Shown piece after piece: positions 33,028 through 44,351 of a DNA stretch of 64,000 bases; position 1 is the stretch's first letter, and every line of letters begins with the position of its first letter. The stretch is taken from NCBI GenBank assembly GCA_963971535.1, contig OZ020592.1:58271464-58335463 (forward strand). The letters run 5' to 3'. This DNA is from Notolepis coatsorum. Taxonomy: Eukaryota > Chordata > Actinopteri > Aulopiformes > Paralepididae. The position numbers were made by a program, and so were the translations under genes. A model generated the notes under the pieces. It did no database searches. It had not been told where the DNA came from and saw only the letters and a program-made list of their open reading frames with translations.

Positions 33028-33914
33028 ATATATAGAGAGAGAGGGGGGGCTTTGGTAGACTATTGCATTGGTCCATTCATTGAAGATGAACGCAATGCGA
33101 CATCCTTTACTAGGCTCACCCACCAACAGTGCAGGTGCTGAACTGCTGATCCGAATGTATAGGTAAAAACCATATTATGCGTTTTCATCAATAAAAAAAT
33201 GGCCAAAAAAATTTCCGCTTACGCGCGCTCGCATTCACTGAGGGCCTACAAATACATTCTTTCATGGGGCCCAGATTCTGGAGCTACACCCCTGCCTGTG
33301 TCATTACTGGTGCAATACTAGTTATTCCTTCTGTCACCCCTAATAAATATGGCTCACAACACGCACTAACTGAGCAATTACTGTTACTGTTAAGCTCTAT
33401 AAACAGCACCTACACCAGGGAACAACAGCTCTGTACTCTATTCCTAGACAGTGCAGTACAGTGCTCTCTTCGCCAAAACAACATTAATATAGAGGATGAC
33501 CGTTTAAGTGAAGTAGCACTGAGATAAATTGAGGTCCTGTAGTAATAAATTGTGTGTGTGTGTGAGAGAAAGATAGAGATATATAGAGAGAGAGCGCACA
33601 GAATTAATAGCAGTAGGCTACACACAGCTGGTAAACAGTTTAGTTTCAGCTCAAATCCCTTTAACCTACAATTCTACACATGCAGTGGAGCTTGAACATG
33701 TGGACCCTTTTCCCAAATTGGCTTAGCACTAAACTGTTTATACTCTGTCAATTAACTTTGGCAAGGCTCCATCCCATAGGGATTATTAGAAGGATATAGT
33801 TTTTGCCTTCAGAAGGTTTTATAAGAAACATATATATATATATATATTTTCAGCCTTCAGATGCCATTACCTTACTCATTTCATCTATGTTTTTATACTA
33901 TTGTAACTGAGTGG

Positions 33915-33990
33915 ATTTTAACCTGGGAACATAGGATCCACAGGCGGCAGCACTAACCAGCTGAGCTAAAGCGTCAGACCCGTCAGCAGG
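33915..33990 (-). repeat. tRNA-like sequence, probable SINE head
   Basis: Reverse complement has an A-box TTTAGCTCAGCTGGTTAGTG and, about 30 bases on, a weak B-box GTTCCCAGGTTAAAATCC. The acceptor stems do not pair well and there is no intact tRNA. It is best read as a SINE head or a decayed tRNA. Confidence 0.35.
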
Positions 33991-34344
33991 TGCAGGTTGA
34001 CTGCGACCGACTCGTTAGTAGTTTACACTATAACATGCAATATTATAGTGTAATATATAGTGTTACTGTTAGATTCTCTAAATTCCTTGAAATTCCTTGT
34101 AGTGCCAAATTTATTTCTATTCTATTCTACAGTATGTGGGTTCACACCCTTAATTGATCCGTATACATCATATATATATATATGGTACAACAAGAGGAGA
34201 CTGTGTCACACAGACTTGTCCCTGTGTATTCAGTAGAAAGCTATTCGGCTGAAAGATAGCCCAGCTTAGCACAAATTAACGGAAGCAGATACAGACCAGC
34301 TACCCTAGCTATTGGCCAAAAACACCTTTTAAGTTTTAAGAGTT

Positions 34345-34475
34345 TTGACAGTTAGGGGGTTAAGTGTCTTGCTCAAGGACACTTCGCCATGCTGCCGGGA
34401 GGAGATTGAATTGACCCGGTAACCTTCATATTACCAGACGACCGCTCTACCTTCTCAAACACTGTCGCTCCACAT
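34345..34475 (-). mobile_element. SINE fragment
   Basis: GGGGTTAAGTGTCTTGCTCA and the adjacent tRNA-like head (ACCAGACGACCGCTCTACCT) match the reverse complement of the SINE at 5436-5694. The tail part is missing. Confidence 0.7.
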
Positions 34476-34917
34476 TTGTACAATAACTTCAAACTCTACT
34501 GATCTTTATATTTTATATGTACAGTATACTTTAAAAATATATATTTTTATATTCCCATTTATATTATTCTAGGTGTGTTGTTTTTTCATCCTCTTTGTGT
34601 GAGTAAACATAGAGACAAATTACTTGCATGAAAATGACTTAAATATCAATAAATATCATTCTGATTGTGATTGTGAAGCTGCTATGGAAACACGATGATG
34701 TCTGGACCGAAGTGTTGTCACAACTCTCCTTATCCCATCCTTTTTACATGGCTGTGACTAAATGTTTTTGCCACACAGATGTTTAACATGAAAATAGTAA
34801 CTTTTTCACATGATCATATTTCATATGATCATATTTCATCATCATATTTCACATGATGATATTCAAACATACAATATGTTTTCTGTACCTTTAAATTACC
34901 CGTTTGCTCTTCACTTA

Positions 34918-35275
34918 AAATTATACATATATATAAACAGAGCAATAAGGACAATAAACAAGGTAGGATATAACACACAAACCCACTGTTTCTTAAATCA
35001 AACACCTTGAAATGTATGGATCTGGTCAAATTTAAAACATCACAAATCATGTACAAAGCCAGAAATAACCTGTTACAAAAAAGAATTAAGGGAAAGAGAA
35101 GGTGGCTATAATCTGAGAGGAGAGCTAAACTTTCAAAAACTCGCTGTCAGAACCAAAATGACTTGTGGAACAGTCTGGAGTTAGAGCTAAAACAGAGTAC
35201 AAACATAAATCAGTTTAAAAAGATGTACAACAAATCTTTCTTAAGGCGAGACACTACAGGTGAATAGGGTAAAAA
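34918..35275 (+). mobile_element. LINE reverse transcriptase C-terminal fragment
   Basis: Plus-strand frames with shifts read RAIRTINKVGYNTQTH, RGYNLRGELNFQKLAVRTKM and a WNSLEL-like end, the C terminus of a fish LINE. The related minus-strand piece at 43545-43740 reads DKGYNLRGKCNFDKRYACTN. It ends just before the TTAA-flanked element at 35329. Confidence 0.65.
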
Positions 35276-36465
35276 ACGTAACTAATAGATATCACAATGA
35301 AACTTCCCCAGTTGATTACTTATATTAACACTTTGGGTGCCGGGAAACGCTTAAACACGTCATTCCCGGCCATGCTCAAGTTGCCGAAGACGCTTTACAG
35401 CGTCTTTAATATCAATATTTCAAAAATCTGGGATCGGATTCATATGTCCCCTCCGCTGGCCTGAGATCCACCAGGAGGACCCACTGAGCTCTCTGGCGGT
35501 TCAGGAGCGCCATCTGGTGGCCGATCGGCGCAATCGCTTAACAGGAAGTGCCATAGAGGTTGTGCTGGACGGCCGTATTACTTCCGGGCACTCGCTATAG
35601 GTCCCGGCATTCTAGCTCGTCACAATACACAGCGATCGATTGCCAATAACTCGATAAACAACATGATTTGGACGTATATACCATTATACAAGCTGGAGAT
35701 GGACCGGGTAAATCTACATCCCATAATGATAAAATTTCTACTCTACGATGATCGCCCAACGGCGCGCGGAGACTGGGGTGAGTTTTAGCATGTAAAGTTA
35801 CCGTCTTCGATACTAACTGCTATTATCAACATTTGACCCACATTAGATGATTGGTATAACGCTGCCCACGGAATTATAAACGCCCCCTAGCCCATCCGGT
35901 CAACATCAGATGACGTGTAGTAACTTCTAGAAGTACGTCTAGTTGGAATTTTTTATATCGCGCTGATTGCCATAAAACTGTATTGCATCATCAATATAAT
36001 GTATTTGGGGCTATAGATCACGTTCTGGAGAAAGCTGCAGAAAGAGATGAAAACATACTTATACATTAGACCATACTTTACTATGAATATGTGAATGAAA
36101 AAGTTTAACGTTGCTACACAATGAACAATACATATAGGACTTTGAATGGGCCCTAATAATGGCAATGTACAGATGAAGCTTTTAGTATTCATGGGCGCTT
36201 TGCCGCGACGCGCGCACGGTTATATCACGTCGTTTTAATTAATTGGGAACCCAGGCTGCTGTTCTGTTTTATGCCGCCAGGAGGCGCAGTCGCCCGGCGG
36301 CGGTCTATTGATTATTGACTTCCTCATTCATCACTGTGCCTTTGTGTCAATAACACGAGCCACTGTCAACGTTGGGACGGCGCGAGACAGAGAGACTTTA
36401 TTGTGAATTTAAAATATGCTGGTAAAGTGGGGAGGGAGATTGTTCATTCAAGTAAGCTATAATAT

Positions 36466-37680
36466 ATTATGAAATTCGTATTATGAAACAGGAAACACCT
36501 CGACCATTGTCTTCAACTTATCTCACTACGATTCAACCTATTGCGTGGCACAACAGAGAGACGTTGTAGTATCCGCGTCTGTGATTTGCCTAAACGTTCG
36601 GCTGAGTCTGCACCAGCCGTAGTGGGCCGAGTTAGACAGATCATTAGAATATTATTCTTTTGGTAACGTTTTATTTCTGACTACACAGTACAGTATGTAT
36701 TACTATCTATTACTACCTACTATGGGCCAGCCGTGTATAGGTGTAACAGAGTTATAATAGTTCAATGGTTGTGATGGCGGAGTTACAGTAGCGACGCGTC
36801 AGGTTCCTTACTTTATATTTGCATATCGTTTTATTTACTACTACCTACTATGCTGCTATGTCTATACTACTATCTACTACTACTTTGTATCACAAACAGT
36901 ACTGTATTTGCAAAACTGATATGTCATAAATGTATAGATGTACAGTAGCAGTACTGTCTACCTGTATGTCATGTATGTCATTATGAATTGAAAATGGGGG
37001 ACCCTGATGTAAACAAGACGAAAGTAAAAATAAAACGTTCAAACTGTTCCAACTTGTGTATTGTTTTCATAAAAGTTTACTAAGATTGTACTCTTGTATT
37101 TTGCACTGTACAGTATGTCACAGGTGAGCTTGCTAGCCATTTGATTGTTAACGTGATACTCTGCAGTGCAGGTGAATAAAGTAGAAGCACTTCTTATAGT
37201 GTACAATGGGGGAAATAAGTATTGTTCAGTAAATGTATTTCCAATTAGCGTATTCAAGCGAAATTTGCACCAGACATTTGTATTAACTCAAGAAATCTAA
37301 ACATTAAAGTCCATATGTAAATAAAGTTATGTGTAATCAAGTGGAATGAAACAGGAAAAAAGTATTGGACACACTAAGAAAAAGCAGTACACCACAGCAA
37401 GGAAAGGCAAGGAACTAGCTGAAAACCAAAACGAATTAGGAGGCAACTCTACCTCCTATCTGTGCTAATAATGTCAACTGGGTTAGAATATATTAATGGG
37501 CTATAAAATGTTTTTTTGTTTGTTACCAAGGTGCCACACAAGAAACATCAACTGATGGGTAAAAGCAAAGGGCTCGCCTCTCAAGACCTTCACAAACAGA
37601 TTGTTGCAAATCATGAAAATAGAATTGGCTAAAGACGTATTTCACAACTTCAGAATCTTCCAGTAAGCACCATTGGGGGT
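36466..37680 (+). repeat. Left arm of long inverted repeat
   Basis: Starts TATTATGAAATTCGTATTAT and ends AAGCACCATTGGGGG. A single base change (Ala or Val in a 72-codon chance frame) separates 37039-37257 from the other arm at 41558-41776. It includes a LINE 3'-UTR piece (GGGGGACCCTGATGTAAACA near 36994). Confidence 0.9.
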
Positions 37681-37690
37681 CCACTGCTTC
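37204..37690 (+). mobile_element. Tc1-like element end and transposase N terminus (left)
   Basis: TA is followed by CAATGGGGGAAATAAGTATT, a terminus typical of fish Tc1-like transposons. From the ATG at 37555 the frame reads MGKSKGLASQDLHKQIVANH then ENRIG, a stop, and RRISQLQNLPVSTIGG, the first helix-turn-helix of a Tc1-like transposase. It breaks off at the arm edge. Confidence 0.7.
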
Positions 37691-38570
37691 TAGGGTATTT
37701 ACTTATTGTATTTTGCACAATCACAATGTTGAGTTGTTTTTTTGTGGAGGACATCTTCAGTTTTGCAGGATTTTGAGAAAGCATGGCACTTGAGACAAAA
37801 CACACTATATCCTATATAATTGTATTTTAATTCCTCTTGTTTCTTTATATACATTGCGTACAGCTTGTTATATTACATTTTATTGTATTTTCTTGTTCTT
37901 GTGGCCATCTTGGTCGACAGGTCATTTGTCAAGTAATTGGTCAAACGTTTCACACCGAAACGTCATGATATGATTTCAGGCTGCCAATAAATTTGGAAAA
38001 ACCTGGAGTGCGTGCCTGGACATTGTTTCCCTATTTTTATGTGTGGTACAATACACCATTCCCATCAGAACACTTGAATAACAGAAGAGACAGTTTTTTA
38101 TGTAACGTTGTGTTTAATAACAATAACAAAACACACCAATAAAAATTGCATAAATAGCAGCATTAACAACAATATAATCTCTCATTTACATAACATAACT
38201 TATTATTTGATACACACAATTGTTACCCACTCAGAATATCCTCCTTCCAGAAAATCCTCCTTCCAATGTGCTGCTTGCCTGCATGGTTAAATAAAAAAAA
38301 ATATATATAAAAATCACAGCATGGGTATAGTGTGTGCAAATCAGCTTCAGAATAGAAATCAAAATAGCACTTATTAGGAGTTGTTTGTAATTAGGCTGTA
38401 CATCGGATATAAATGAAGACGTCAATACAAATGTATGAAGCTACACAACGGTTTACTGAAAATAGCATTATCCAGGGCTCCAGGGGTTTTTCTCTTATTC
38501 GTTGGGAATGGAGTACCTGAATAAAAGACAACCAAATATAAGCTTGTAAATAAAAAGCGAGTTTGAATGA
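37691..38570. other. Spacer of palindromic element, no gene
   Basis: AT-rich, with only chance frames. A dispersed-repeat-like AACGTTTCACACCGAAACGT... stretch lies near 37945-37962. Confidence 0.5.
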
Positions 38571-40070
38571 ATGAAAACTTTATTTAACAGATTGCAGCAT
38601 GGGTACAATACAGTACGGTGCAATACACACAATTGTTAAGGGGATGCAGACCAGAGAAAGGCGTTTGTCTTGTTTACATCAGTGTCCCCCATTTTCAATT
38701 CATAGTGACATTTATGACATACACAACATACATGACATCATGACATTTATGGCATAGGGACATACATGACATACAGGTATATAGTACTGTTACATTTGTG
38801 ACATATACGATATGCAAATATACAGTACATTGTTACCCATAGATCCTAACAGAGATATGCAAATATACAGTAGCCTACTCATCAATTTACTTATTTAATA
38901 GGGTTTAATTGTTTATATGTTTATGACCGATCAGCATTTTGATCCAAAAATGTGTACTAGTAGACTATTAGAACATTTGAAATGTAAGAGACTGTGCCAA
39001 CCTACCTGGGTTCCATCCTAGAGGCAAATCTTTCCTGTGACAAAATGGCATCCAATGTAATAAAAAAAGTCAACCAACGAACTAGATTCTTGTGTGCAAA
39101 TGCAGTATCACATTAATAACTGTCCTTTATGACATAAGCGTTTATCACTGTATTATACTACAACTCTATACATACATCTGAGTAGTAATTAGCACTATTA
39201 CTCAGTAGTACTAATTTATATATTTATATATTGTATATTTATATATACAACAGACGAGAGAGAGCTTGACATGCATCGCTGTGGCAGAGGCTGGTGTTGT
39301 GCTTGTCGTCTTTCCTGTGACAAAATGGCATCCAAGGTAATACAAAAAGTCAACCAATGAACTAGATTCTTGTACCGGATCTCCTCTCTGGTAAACAAGA
39401 ATACCCTGAAGACTCTGGCAGGAGCACTCATTCAAGGGTACTACGACTATGCTTGCACCTCATGGTACCAAAGCACCTCAAAGGCGCTAAAAACAAGATT
39501 ACAAACATCACAAAACAAACTGGTCAAACTTCTACTTGACCTTACCCCTAGAACCCACCTCACCCCTGCCCACTTTGACAACCTAGGATGGCTTAGAGTA
39601 GACGACAGAGTACAGCATTTATATAGAGCTTTTATCCAAAGTGCTTTACAACTTAATGTACATTAAACTTGAAAACAAGTTTTCATTCAGTCTGTCTCGT
39701 CTCTCCCTCCATCGGGGGGGGTAGTAGAGTGTAGAGTGGAGGTAGTGGGGTGGGGGTAGTAGAGTGACTATACTGTGTATGTACTGTAGGTGTGACATGG
39801 AATGCGGCGAAACCCCCACACACACAAACACACACACACACACAAACACACCATTGAAATGCGAATTGTTGGCGCATTCCCATTCCCCCCAAGGTTGAGA
39901 AGAAACCACAGTACGGGGAGATTGATTGATTGATTGAACATTTTATTAACAGATTGCAGAATGGGTACAGTACAGTACAGCTCAATACATACAATTGTTA
40001 AGGGGATGCAGACCAGAGAAAGACTTTCGTCTTGTTTACATCAGGGTCCCCCATTTTCAATTGATCATAA
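38571..40070. mobile_element. Fragments of one LINE family in both orientations
   Basis: Minus-strand 3' UTR pieces occur at about 38571-38700 and 39920-40070 (both with TTGTTAAGGGGATGCAGACC; the second has an (ATTG)n tail at 39921-39936). Plus-strand RT pieces lie at 39000-39090 and 39302-39602 (NTLKTLAGALIQGYYDYACT). They belong to the family at 44352-46460. A short LINE tail (39610-39660) and (CA)n at 39816-39850 lie between. Confidence 0.7.
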
Positions 40071-40269
40071 CATATATGACATACATGACATACAGATAGA
40101 CAGTACTGCTACATCTATGACATACCAGATTTGCAAATACAGTACTGTTTGTGATACGAAAAGAGTCCAGAAAAGAGAGTATATACATTTGACATAGAAA
40201 CTGTACATTGGAGGAGGTTGGAGGGGAGGTTGGGTAGGAAGAGTGGGTGGGGGACACTGTACAACTGAA

Positions 40270-40540
40270 CAAGCAAAACTGTACATTGGAATATTGACTC
40301 CCTCCCAGCAGAACTCCGCACCGCCCCAACTCTGGACTAATTTAAAAAACTGCTCAAAACCCACCTCTTCAACTTGGCCTTCAACCCCTAACTTTCTCAC
40401 TTTATATGTATATGTTGTGTCTGTCCACTATGTTTGTTAATTTGTCATCTCCCCCCCCCCCTATGTAAAGCGACCTTGGGTCCTCTGAAAGGCGATATAT
40501 AAAACGAAGTTATTATTATTATTATTATTATACTTGGTCA
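40270..40540 (+). mobile_element. L2-like LINE 3' end
   Basis: Plus strand reads an LPAELRTAPTLD-like segment, then KTHLFNLAFNP and a stop, then GCGACCTTGGGTCCTCTGAA, AGGCGATATATAAAACGAAG and an (ATT)n tail to 40531. This is the usual 3' end of an L2-type LINE. Confidence 0.7.
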
Positions 40541-40545
40541 TTTAC

Positions 40546-40838
40546 TGTACATTGGGGGGGGTTGTGTTAGGACATTTACAGGGGCCAGTTTAGAATTGCA
40601 GTCTCCCGTAGGTGTTTTTTGAGAGTGTTTTTGAAAGTGGGAAGTATTTTGACATGTACATGGGTACTTTGGTCATGTAGTGTATCTTGTAGACCAGGCC
40701 CATTGCAAGTTGTGTCTACTCTAAGCCATCCTAGGTTGTCAAAGTGGGCAGGGGTGAGGTGGGTTCTAGGAGTAAGGTCAAGCAGTAGTCTGACCAGATT
40801 GTTTTGAGATGTTTGTAATTTTGTTTTTGTTTCTGACA
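40546..40838 (-). mobile_element. LINE C-terminal fragment with internal deletion
   Basis: Minus strand: KLQTSQNNLVRLLLDLTPRT, HLTPAHFDNLGWLRVD, then a jump to LPTFKNTLKKHLRETAILNW before the stop. Compared with 44352-46460 about 70 residues are missing in the middle. The 3' UTR AATGTCC piece follows. Confidence 0.75.
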
Positions 40839-40974
40839 CAGGTTCCCCTCAACTACAGTATAGACTGTTAATAGATGACGGGACCTAAGATGGGTTTACA
40901 CACTGTACCAGGAGAACTGTAGACCAGGAGTTGTGTTACAAGAGAAGTGATTCAAAACTAAAACTTTGTTTGTA

Positions 40975-41612
40975 ATGACAGCTTCAAGGATGCTTTCTGT
41001 ATGATCACCCGCAGTATTCAGGTGTGATTTTGGCCCATCAGTATCCTTCTGACTCCCTGATCAGAAATGTTGCGAGGAGCACCAGTGCATGGCCAGTTGA
41101 TAATGGAGTGATGTTGCTTCCACTTATGGATAATGCCCCCAATGGTGCTTACTGGAAGATTCTGAAGTTGTGAAATACGTCTTTAGCCAATTCTATTTTC
41201 ATGATTTGCAACAATCTGTTTGTGAAGGTCTTGAGAGGCGAGCCCTTTGCTTTTACCCATCAGTTGATGTTTCTTGTGTGGCACCTTGGTAACAAACAAA
41301 AAAACATTTTATAGCCCATTAATATATTCTAACCCAGTTGACATTATTAGCACAGATAGGAGGTAGAGTTGCCTCCTAATTCGTTTTGGTTTTCAGCTAG
41401 TTCCTTGCCTTTCCTTGCTGTGGTGTACTGCTTTTTCTTAGTGTGTCCAATACTTTTTTCCTGTTTCATTCCACTTGATTACACATAACTTTATTTACAT
41501 ATGGACTTTAATGTTTAGATTTCTTGAGTTAATACAAACGTCTGGTGCAAATTTCGCTTGAATACGCTAATTGGAAATACATTTACTGAACAATACTTAT
41601 TTCCCCCATTGT
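40975..41612 (-). mobile_element. Tc1-like element end and transposase N terminus (right)
   Basis: Mirror of 37204-37690, with the same in-frame TAA. From ATG at 41260 it continues past the arm edge and encodes more of the DNA-binding region in broken frames (HYQLAMHWCSSQH, AGDHTESILEAVITN). The catalytic DDE part is absent. The shared stop shows that the arms were copied after decay. Confidence 0.7.
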
Positions 41613-42346
41613 ACACTATAAGAAGTGTTTCTACTTTATTCACCTGCACTGCAGAGTATCACGTTAACAATCAAATGGCTAGCAAGCTCACCTGTGACAT
41701 ACTGTACAGTGCAAAATACAAGAGTACAATCTTAGTCAACTTTTATGAAAACAATACACAAGTTGGAACAGTTTGAACGTTTTATTTTTACTTTCGTCTT
41801 GTTTACATCAGGGTCCCCCATTTTCAATTCATAATGACATACATGACATACAGGTAGACAGTACTGCTACTGTACATCTATACATTTATGACATATCAGT
41901 TTTGCAAATACAGTACTGTTTGTGATACAAAGTAGTAGTAGATAGTAGTATATAGCAGCATAGTAGGTAGTAGTAAATAAAACGATATGCAAATATAAAG
42001 TAAGGAACCTGACGCGTCGCTACTGTAACTCCGCCATCACAACCATTGAACTATTATAACTCTGTTACACCTATACACGGCTGGCCCATAGTAGGTAGTA
42101 ATAGATAGTAATACATACTGTACTGTAGTCAGAAATAAAACGTTACCAAAAGAATAATATTCTAATGATCTGTCTAACTCGGCCCACTACGGCTGGTGCA
42201 GACTCAGCCGAACGTTTAGGCAAATCACAGACGCGGATACTACAACGTATCTCTGTTGTGCCACGCAATAGGTTGAATCGTAGTGAGATAAGTTGAAGAC
42301 AATGGTCGAGGTGTTTCCTGTTTCATAATACGAATTTCATAATAAA
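41134..42346 (-). repeat. Right arm of long inverted repeat
   Basis: Reverse complement of 36466-37680 with very few differences. It ends at ACGAATTTCATAATA. The two arms face each other across 3.45 kb. Confidence 0.9.
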
Positions 42347-42813
42347 AGCGGCCCGCTTAAAAAATAAATAATAGCTTGTGCCGTTTCAACGTTGACAGTT
42401 ATCAATCGCTTGCGCTCAAAGGATATTTTATAAAACGAGGCATACAATATAATACTATGTATTTGAGCCAAAACATGTGGTCAGAACACAGTGCATTTTG
42501 GCCATTCGCTCTCATTCTCTCTCAGCCTCTCTCTCCCTTTGTCGAGGGCGGAGCTTCTTGAATGAACAGGCACCTCGGCACGTTGTCACCAGCTGTATGA
42601 GAGCGCCCCCGCTGGTCATTGTTAACATTAACCACGCAAAACGGCATCAAAACGGTCGGCAAACAGTTGTTCCATGGCTATTTGTGGCTGTATCTGTAGC
42701 AATAGAATTTAAAAAGTTATAGCCCTGCAAAGAAGGGGACTTTCTCTATAGACAAATAGAGCCGGCAACCTACGGTTGATAATGAATTTAACCCATGGCA
42801 GCCAAAGTGTTAA

Positions 42814-43130
42814 ATATGTGCACATTTATGGATGCAATAAGGCAAAACGAAGTAAAATAAACAACTAAATGTGTGTTATTGACGTTTTATTGTCACTAGT
42901 TTCATAGAAGACATGTTTAGTAAGCAAAATATAACAAAATCTCAAAATCAACAAAAAAAGTATATTTGCCTATTCACCTGGGGTGTCTCGCCTTAAATGG
43001 GTATCTGGAAGAGGAAATGTGTTGATTGGGAGTACAGTATGTGTAAGATGTAAATAATTCTTTTTTAGAAATTATGTATATTAAATGGTATTTATTTTGT
43101 ATATATATATTATATATTTATATTTATATG
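42814..43130. other. No gene seen
   Basis: AT-rich DNA between element copies. CGAGACACCCCAGGTGAATA (reverse strand, about 42970-42992) is an inverted match to 35248-35268 at the other side of the TTAA element. (TA)n near 43100. Confidence 0.5.
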
Positions 43131-43740
43131 AATGAATGAATGTTTTATTTCGAACATGATTAAAAAAAAACAAAGAATAGAAAAGACAAACAACGAAAGA
43201 TATACATATCACTGTTCGAAAAGGAGTAGGAAGAAGCCTAAGCTTATCATGCCCTACCCCTATCCGCCACTTCCAAGTGGGAATATTAATTAATACTTAA
43301 ATTATATAATGGAGAATATCTACATTGCCAATAATTCTTCATTCGTAACATTGAAAACATAAAATAAATAATAAATAATGTTAGTATCCATAATGTACTG
43401 TAGTACAAAAGAAAAAGAAAACAACAGCTTAGAATTCAGAAGATTGACAATAGTCACCTCCCCTTTCCTCTTTTTGGTCATTTACAAATATCATTCCTTT
43501 ATAATAATTTTTTTTTAAATAGAGCAATATTTCGGCTTTCCTTCATTTAATCTTCTAGCCCATTCCACACAGTTACTCCATAGGATGATATGCACCTGCT
43601 CCTGAGATTGGTGCAAGCATAACGCTTATCAAAGTTGCATTTACCTCTCAAATTATATCCCTTATCCCTCTCGATAAATACATTTTGAATGTTACCTGGG
43701 AGTTCTTGAGTCTTTGCTCGATACATTATCTGTGCTAGTT
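43131..43740 (-). mobile_element. LINE 3' end, 5' truncated
   Basis: Minus strand from 43740: FKLAQIMYRAKTQELPGNIQ, DKGYNLRGKCNFDKRYACTN, SRCISSYGVTVWNGLED, stop at 43547, then a 3' UTR with GTTCGAAAAGGAGTAGGAAG (reverse of 43213-43232) and a (CATT)n tail at about 43131-43142. Confidence 0.75.
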
Positions 43741-43931
43741 TAAATGTGAATAGGGGGGACCTGCCGCACAGCACACACACCCAAACGGGAGATTGAAAGA
43801 AAGAAAAAAGGAAGAGAGAGGGAGGAAGGGAGGCCCCCCCCCCACAAGCTGCCTCGCGGCACACCCGAGAGGGAGAGAAAGGAAGAGAGAGGGAGGGAGG
43901 GAAAGAGGGGGCCTTGTCAATAACGGCCTGT

Positions 43932-43935
<4 letters not shown>

Positions 43936-44022
<87 letters not shown>

Positions 44023-44025
44023 ACT

Positions 44026-44123
<98 letters not shown>

Positions 44124-44130
44124 CTCTCTG
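43936..44130. repeat. (CT)n microsatellite
   Basis: Nearly 190 bases of CT dinucleotides with two short C-rich breaks (about 44021-44032). Confidence 0.95.
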
Positions 44131-44351
44131 TCTACCAGTCACAGACTGTGTGGACTGACTGTCACTCAAAGTGCTTATGGGCGGAGCCAGGCCATAACAG
44201 CCTGAAATCTTGAAGCTGAAAAATGATGGTTTTGAGTACTTGATTAGAAATATAAAACAATGCATTTTTTTGAAAAATACCTTACAGATGTCTTCAATAG
44301 ACTAACAGGAATTGTGTAAAGTTGCCCAAATAGTTCTAGGAATAGCAACGC

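Larger units (their letters stand above)
33303..34917. other. Intergenic with repeat fragments
   Basis: No gene. It contains (TA)n near 33830-33845 and 34171, a tRNA-like stretch (33915-33990), a foldback-family fragment (34215-34335, with AGTAGAAAGCTATTCGGCT) and a SINE fragment (34345-34475). Confidence 0.55.
36170..42696. mobile_element. TA-flanked element with 1.2-kb inverted arms
   Basis: The insert in copy B starts CAGATGAAGC and ends GCTGTATCTG, with TA on each side (36168-36169 and 42697-42698). Two arms, 36466-37680 and 41134-42346, are near-identical reverse complements over about 1.2 kb, and weaker similarity continues outward (ACTGTCAACGTTG near 36363 and its complement near 42387). 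The spacer (37681-41133) is a mosaic of LINE pieces. Arms carry Tc1-like ends and part of a Tc1-like transposase. TA duplication suggests the Tc1/mariner group, but the outer ends match no Tc1 terminus I know. Confidence 0.7.
35329..42809. mobile_element. piggyBac-like element, copy B, split by 6.5-kb insert
   Basis: Begins CACTTTGGGTGCC and ends AGCCAAAGTG, flanked by TTAA (35325-35328 and 42810-42813). 35329-36169 and 42699-42809 together align with copy A over its full length. The break comes after GGCAATGTA and resumes with GCAATAGAAT, exactly continuous with copy A. Confidence 0.85.

Noticed and set aside
37039-37257. 72-codon frame present in both arms of the palindrome
   Set aside because: Identical only because the arms are recent copies. 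It overlaps a Tc1-like terminus and has no recognisable domain.
35240-43000. Reading the inverted AGGCGAGACAC...GTGAATAG match at 35244 and 42970 as an outer extension of the palindrome
   Set aside because: Similarity stops after about 30 bases and the pieces belong to LINE ends of opposite orientation outside the TTAA element.
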